Part shown: positions 61,251-64,000 of the stretch, in pieces | Position numbering within the stretch: position 1 is the stretch's first letter | Layout: every line of letters begins with the position of its first letter | NCBI RefSeq assembly: GCF_047495495.1 | Contig: NZ_CP179930.1 | Span: 2,666,001-2,730,000 of the forward strand | Source of the DNA: Zymobacter sp047495495 | Lineage (GTDB): Bacteria; Pseudomonadota; Gammaproteobacteria; Pseudomonadales; Halomonadaceae | Length of the DNA: 64,000 nucleotides | Direction: 5' to 3' | The notes under the pieces: generated by a model | Told to the model about the DNA's origin: nothing | Database searches by the model: none | The model's input: the letters and a program-made list of their open reading frames with translations, nothing else | Translations under genes and position numbers: made by a program

Positions 61251-62105
61251 ATGAGAAAATCAATGGCCACTGTTATTTTTTTATTAATTTCACATATTAA
61301 TATAGCCAATGCAGAGCTGAGCGAAGATATTTCTAACATAAGAATAGAGATGCTCTCCAGCCCATATGAAACTATTAAAAAGTGCTCGGAAGCAGGAGAA
61401 AAAAGCTGTCAAATAAAACTAGCGTTGAACAGTATGGAAGGCAATAGCCGTCTAAAGGACAGATCGGGAGAAATTGATTATAAAAAAGCAGAACACTGGT
61501 TAATTACACTGACCGGACAGTCTCCAACAGCCAGACTACTGCTAGGTAGAATACGAATACAGCAAGGGAAAACAAAAGAAGCAAAAGCTCTTATTTCTTC
61601 CTCCGGCACAGAAAATTTCTCTCCAGCCCTAGATCATCTAATAAGCCCTATTGATCGTATATACATAGGGGAAGACAAAGAACAACAGGAGACGCAGTCT
61701 CTAAAATGGGAGCTCAAAGCCTTTATGCTAAGAAAAGATCCGGACATCGCTTATTATATAGCCGCCCATTTCATAACCCCGCCCTACAAAGACTGCGCTG
61801 CCGCAAAATTGTGGTTCGCCAGAGCTACAGAAGGACATAATGCCAATATTAATGCTCAGCAACTTTTAGGCGAGCAGTACGAAACAGGGGATTGCATGCC
61901 TCAGGACTATGTCATGGCGTATATGATGTACGATTTGGGCGGCACTGCGGTAGCCGAGCAGAAGCATGCGCTAGCCGAGAAAATGACGCCGGAACAGATC
62001 AACGAAGGCACGTTGCGTTCGTATCAGTGGCAGGAACAGAACCACTCTTACCGTGTTGGCTATGGCGTAGGGAATAGCTACGACATTCACTGGAATATTC
62101 ATTAG
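61251..62105 (+). CDS. Second Sel1-like periplasmic protein, paralog of the toxin-linked one
   Basis: 284 residues, Sec signal peptide ending INIANA-E. It shares with the toxin-linked protein an early Cys pair (KCSEAGEKSC), and a C-terminal block GEQYETGDCMPQDYVMAYMMYDLGG ... MTPEQIN ... YQWQEQNHSYRVGYG in pieces, with the same spacing, so the two are paralogs. The middle is diverged and AT-rich (AAA, ATA, TCT codons), whereas the C-terminal third has the host composition. An in-frame ATG two codons earlier is possible; the chosen one suits CAGGGA better. If the first copy is an immunity protein, this could be a spare or one for another toxin; no toxin gene is adjacent. Function inferred only. 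Confidence 0.72.
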   Translation: MRKSMATVIFLLISHINIANAELSEDISNIRIEMLSSPYETIKKCSEAGEKSCQIKLALNSMEGNSRLKDRSGEIDYKKAEHWLITLTGQSPTARLLLGRIRIQQGKTKEAKALISSSGTENFSPALDHLISPIDRIYIGEDKEQQETQSLKWELKAFMLRKDPDIAYYIAAHFITPPYKDCAAAKLWFARATEGHNANINAQQLLGEQYETGDCMPQDYVMAYMMYDLGGTAVAEQKHALAEKMTPEQINEGTLRSYQWQEQNHSYRVGYGVGNSYDIHWNIH

Positions 62106-62121
62106 GCCACTGATCCACCAC

Positions 62122-62148
62122 AAAAAAGGCGATGCCCATTGCATCGCC
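62122..62148 (-). terminator. Terminator after pstB
   Basis: 8-bp stem GGCGATGC/GCATCGCC with 5-nt loop and six A on its left, giving a T-run on the minus strand; lies 80 nt past the pstB stop. Confidence 0.85.
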
Positions 62149-62227
62149 TCTGGCTTCAAGGAAGAGCGTCCTTGCCCTTCCCCCCGGTCAGCCCTTGGCC
62201 GAAACCTTGCGCTATCCAGCAACCTGA

Positions 62228-63166
62228 TTAACCGAAGCGGCCCTGGATGTAATTGAGCGTACGCGGATCTCTGGGATTGGAGAACATCCGTTTGGTCAGC
62301 CCGGCTTCAACGATCTCGCCCATGTACATAAACACGGTGCGGTTGGAGATACGCGCGGCCTGCTGCATGTTGTGGGTCACCATAACGATGGTGTACTCCT
62401 GCACCAGTTCCTGAATCAGCGTTTCGATATGACCCGTTGCAATCGGATCGAGCGCGGAGGTCGGTTCATCAAGCAGGATCACATCGGGGCGAGTCGCGAT
62501 GGTGCGCGCAATACACAGGCGCTGCTGCTGACCACCGGACAGTGACAGCCCCGGCTGGTTGAGCTTGTCCTTCACTTCATCCCACAGTGCGGCCTTGCGC
62601 AGTGCCCATTCGACGCGCTCCTGCAGATCACCGCGAGAGATCTTTTCCTGCAGCTTAACGCCAAAAGCCACGTTATCGCGAATCGACATCGGGAACGGCG
62701 TCGGACGCTGGAACACCATGCCGACACGCATGCGCAGCAGTTCGGCATCAACGTCGGGGCTGTTCACGTTCTGACCGTCAAGCAGGATATCCCCTTCGCA
62801 ACGCATGTTCGGATACAGCTCGTGGATACGGTTGAGGCAGCGCAGCAGTGTCGACTTACCGCAGCCCGACGGGCCGATAAAAGCGGTCACTTGGCGTTCC
62901 TGAACGTCCAGCGAGATGTCCTTCAGCGCGTGAAAGTCGCCGTAATAGAAGTTCAGGTCGCGAATGCCCAGCTTGAATGCACCCGCATCGTTGGTCTGTT
63001 CGAGAGGTGTCGCCATAACAGTGCGCTCTTCTTTATTGTTGGAACGGCCAGCATTGTCGGAACGGTCGCTGAAAGAGGGATCGTGTGACACGACCTGATG
63101 ATCGTCGGTGCTGAAACGCTGCGGGTTATACATGGTAGCGTCTTCCTGTTCGTTTTGTTGGGTCAT
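62228..63166 (-). CDS. pstB: Phosphate ABC transporter ATPase PstB
   Basis: Energises high-affinity phosphate uptake. 312 residues; the ATPase core starts near residue 65 (LNFYYGDFHALKDISL), Walker A GPSGCGKST (~96-104), Q-loop VFQRPTPFP, signature LSGGQQQR, Walker B VILLDEPTSALDP, H-loop THN. The first ~55 residues are a polar extension seen in halomonad-type PstB; an in-frame ATG at residue 51 could be an alternative start. It overlaps pstA by 4 nt. The phosphate-binding and PstC genes should lie to the right, outside. Confidence 0.95.
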   Translation of the reverse strand: MTQQNEQEDATMYNPQRFSTDDHQVVSHDPSFSDRSDNAGRSNNKEERTVMATPLEQTNDAGAFKLGIRDLNFYYGDFHALKDISLDVQERQVTAFIGPSGCGKSTLLRCLNRIHELYPNMRCEGDILLDGQNVNSPDVDAELLRMRVGMVFQRPTPFPMSIRDNVAFGVKLQEKISRGDLQERVEWALRKAALWDEVKDKLNQPGLSLSGGQQQRLCIARTIATRPDVILLDEPTSALDPIATGHIETLIQELVQEYTIVMVTHNMQQAARISNRTVFMYMGEIVEAGLTKRMFSNPRDPRTLNYIQGRFG

Positions 63167-63999
63167 GAGGTACGTGCCATACGGCGAGACACGATGCCCA
63201 GCACCAGGATCATCAGCGTCATCAACAGTGCCCCTGTCCAGGCCAGCGCGACCTTGTCCATGTCATACCCTGTCAGCGTCATGTTCTGATACAGCGTCAT
63301 CGGCAGGTTAGGCATGGCATCCGACAGGCGGAACCAGTTCCATTGGTTGGTATTGAGGGAGGTGAAGATCAGCGGTGCGGTTTCACCACTGATACGCGCA
63401 CAGCCCAGCAAAATTCCCGTGATAATGCCCGGCATCACCATGCGGAAGCTGATCGAGGTCAGGACCTTCCAGCGCGGCGCACCAAGCGCATAGGCCGCTT
63501 CACGCGTGGGTGCCGGCACCAGCCTCAACATGTCTTCGGTCGAACGGATGACCATCGGTAAAATGATGATCGCCAGAGCAATGCTGCCCGCCCAGCCAGA
63601 GAATCCGCCGCTGGGCAGAACCATCAATGCATAGATGAACAACCCGATGATAATCGACGGTGCAGACAGCAGCATGTCGCTGGCAAAGCGGATAAGCCCC
63701 GACCAGCGGGAGCGGCTTGCGGCCAGCCAGCTACCGGCCGCCATGCCGACCACGGTACCCAGCAGGGTGCCGAGTAAGGTCATGGTCAGGCTGCCGATAA
63801 TGGCGTTCCCCAGCCCGCCGCCGCTGGCACGGGTACGGGAGGTGAAGACCTCAAGCGACAGCTTCGGCAGTCCGCTGTACAGCAGTTGGAAAAGGATGGC
63901 CCCCAAGGCCACCAGGCATAGGCCTGTAACGCCTAGACAGGCCAGCCAAGCAATGCGGTTGACGATGCGACGACGTTGATAGCGTGAGGTTGAGGTCAT
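63163..63999 (-). CDS. pstA: Phosphate ABC transporter permease PstA
   Basis: 278 residues with six membrane segments and the permease EAA-like loop EAAYALGAPRWKVLTSISF. LLYSGLPKLSLEVFT and GGGLGNAIIGSLTMTLLGT are the typical PstA opening. The ATG lies at the last complete codon of the window; the start could be further right, but the length matches PstA (~280-296). The adjacent pstB and the Pho-linked phosphatases in the window fit phosphate scavenging. Confidence 0.92.
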   Translation of the reverse strand: MTSTSRYQRRRIVNRIAWLACLGVTGLCLVALGAILFQLLYSGLPKLSLEVFTSRTRASGGGLGNAIIGSLTMTLLGTLLGTVVGMAAGSWLAASRSRWSGLIRFASDMLLSAPSIIIGLFIYALMVLPSGGFSGWAGSIALAIIILPMVIRSTEDMLRLVPAPTREAAYALGAPRWKVLTSISFRMVMPGIITGILLGCARISGETAPLIFTSLNTNQWNWFRLSDAMPNLPMTLYQNMTLTGYDMDKVALAWTGALLMTLMILVLGIVSRRMARTS

Positions 64000-64000
64000 C

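Overview
The window comes from a gammaproteobacterium with moderately high GC. The best overall fit is the Halomonadaceae, possibly close to Zymobacter. This is inference from gene content: a PstB with a long N-terminal extension; hemC-hemD-hemX-hemY divergent from argH-lptM-lysA-dapF-xerC; glucokinase, glucose-6-phosphate dehydrogenase, phosphogluconolactonase and HexR for Entner-Doudoroff sugar use; and an AdhP-type alcohol dehydrogenase whose codon use looks like that of a highly expressed gene. No rRNA or other firm taxonomic marker is present. Almost all of the window is chromosomal housekeeping DNA, with a few AT-rich accessory patches.

Layout. 1-2.9 kb: 3' part of an EntF-like siderophore NRPS. 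3-6.5 kb: gapA (minus), then glk and a hexose-6-phosphate mutarotase (plus). 6.7-8.5 kb: an APC permease and a secreted protein built on a 9-bp tandem repeat (Gly-Gly-Asn, then Gly-Ala-Asn). 8.6-12.3 kb: a codB-pucR-codA cytosine operon with 4-nt overlaps. 12.7-14 kb: a secreted PAP2 acid phosphatase behind a three-unit PhoB-like box. 14.3-19 kb: a Sel1-like periplasmic protein and a 1238-residue VasX/BTH_I2691-type type VI secretion effector, the most interesting accessory locus. 19.5-23 kb: pgl-zwf divergent from hexR. 23-28.7 kb: GT2 glycosyltransferase, opgD, a YidB-like protein, an MFS exporter and a universal stress protein. 29-33.3 kb: ilvE, an AT-rich orphan gene, chaC and a uracil permease. 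33.7-34.4 kb: tRNA-Thr(CGT) and a SUKH-like putative immunity gene. 34.6-36.5 kb: adhP behind nested inverted repeats, 17 perfect copies of a heptamer, and a small lipoprotein. 36.9-45.8 kb: ProP-like carrier, CopA-like ATPase, an endonuclease/exonuclease/phosphatase-fold protein, dsbA, engB, aphA and an MFS transporter. 46-50.2 kb: heme genes. 50.6-55.7 kb: argH, lptM, lysA, dapF, xerC. 55.7-59.6 kb: MBL-fold hydrolase divergent from a LysR regulator, then speE-speD. 60-62.1 kb: a secreted alpha/beta hydrolase and a second Sel1-like paralog. 62.2-64 kb: pstB and pstA.

How the parts fit together. Glk, the mutarotase, Zwf, Pgl, GapA and AdhP form a sugar-to-ethanol theme with HexR as probable regulator. 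PstA/PstB, PAP2 and AphA point to phosphate scavenging. CodA/CodB and the uracil permease salvage pyrimidines. The VasX-like toxin, its Sel1-like neighbour, a second Sel1-like paralog, the SUKH-like gene and the AT-rich orphan gene look like interbacterial competition cargo scattered through a core genome. Simple-sequence repeats are unusually frequent: 9-mer x 21, 7-mer x 17, 6-mer x 7-8 and a run of 14 C. All functions are assigned from sequence motifs read by eye; no database search was run.
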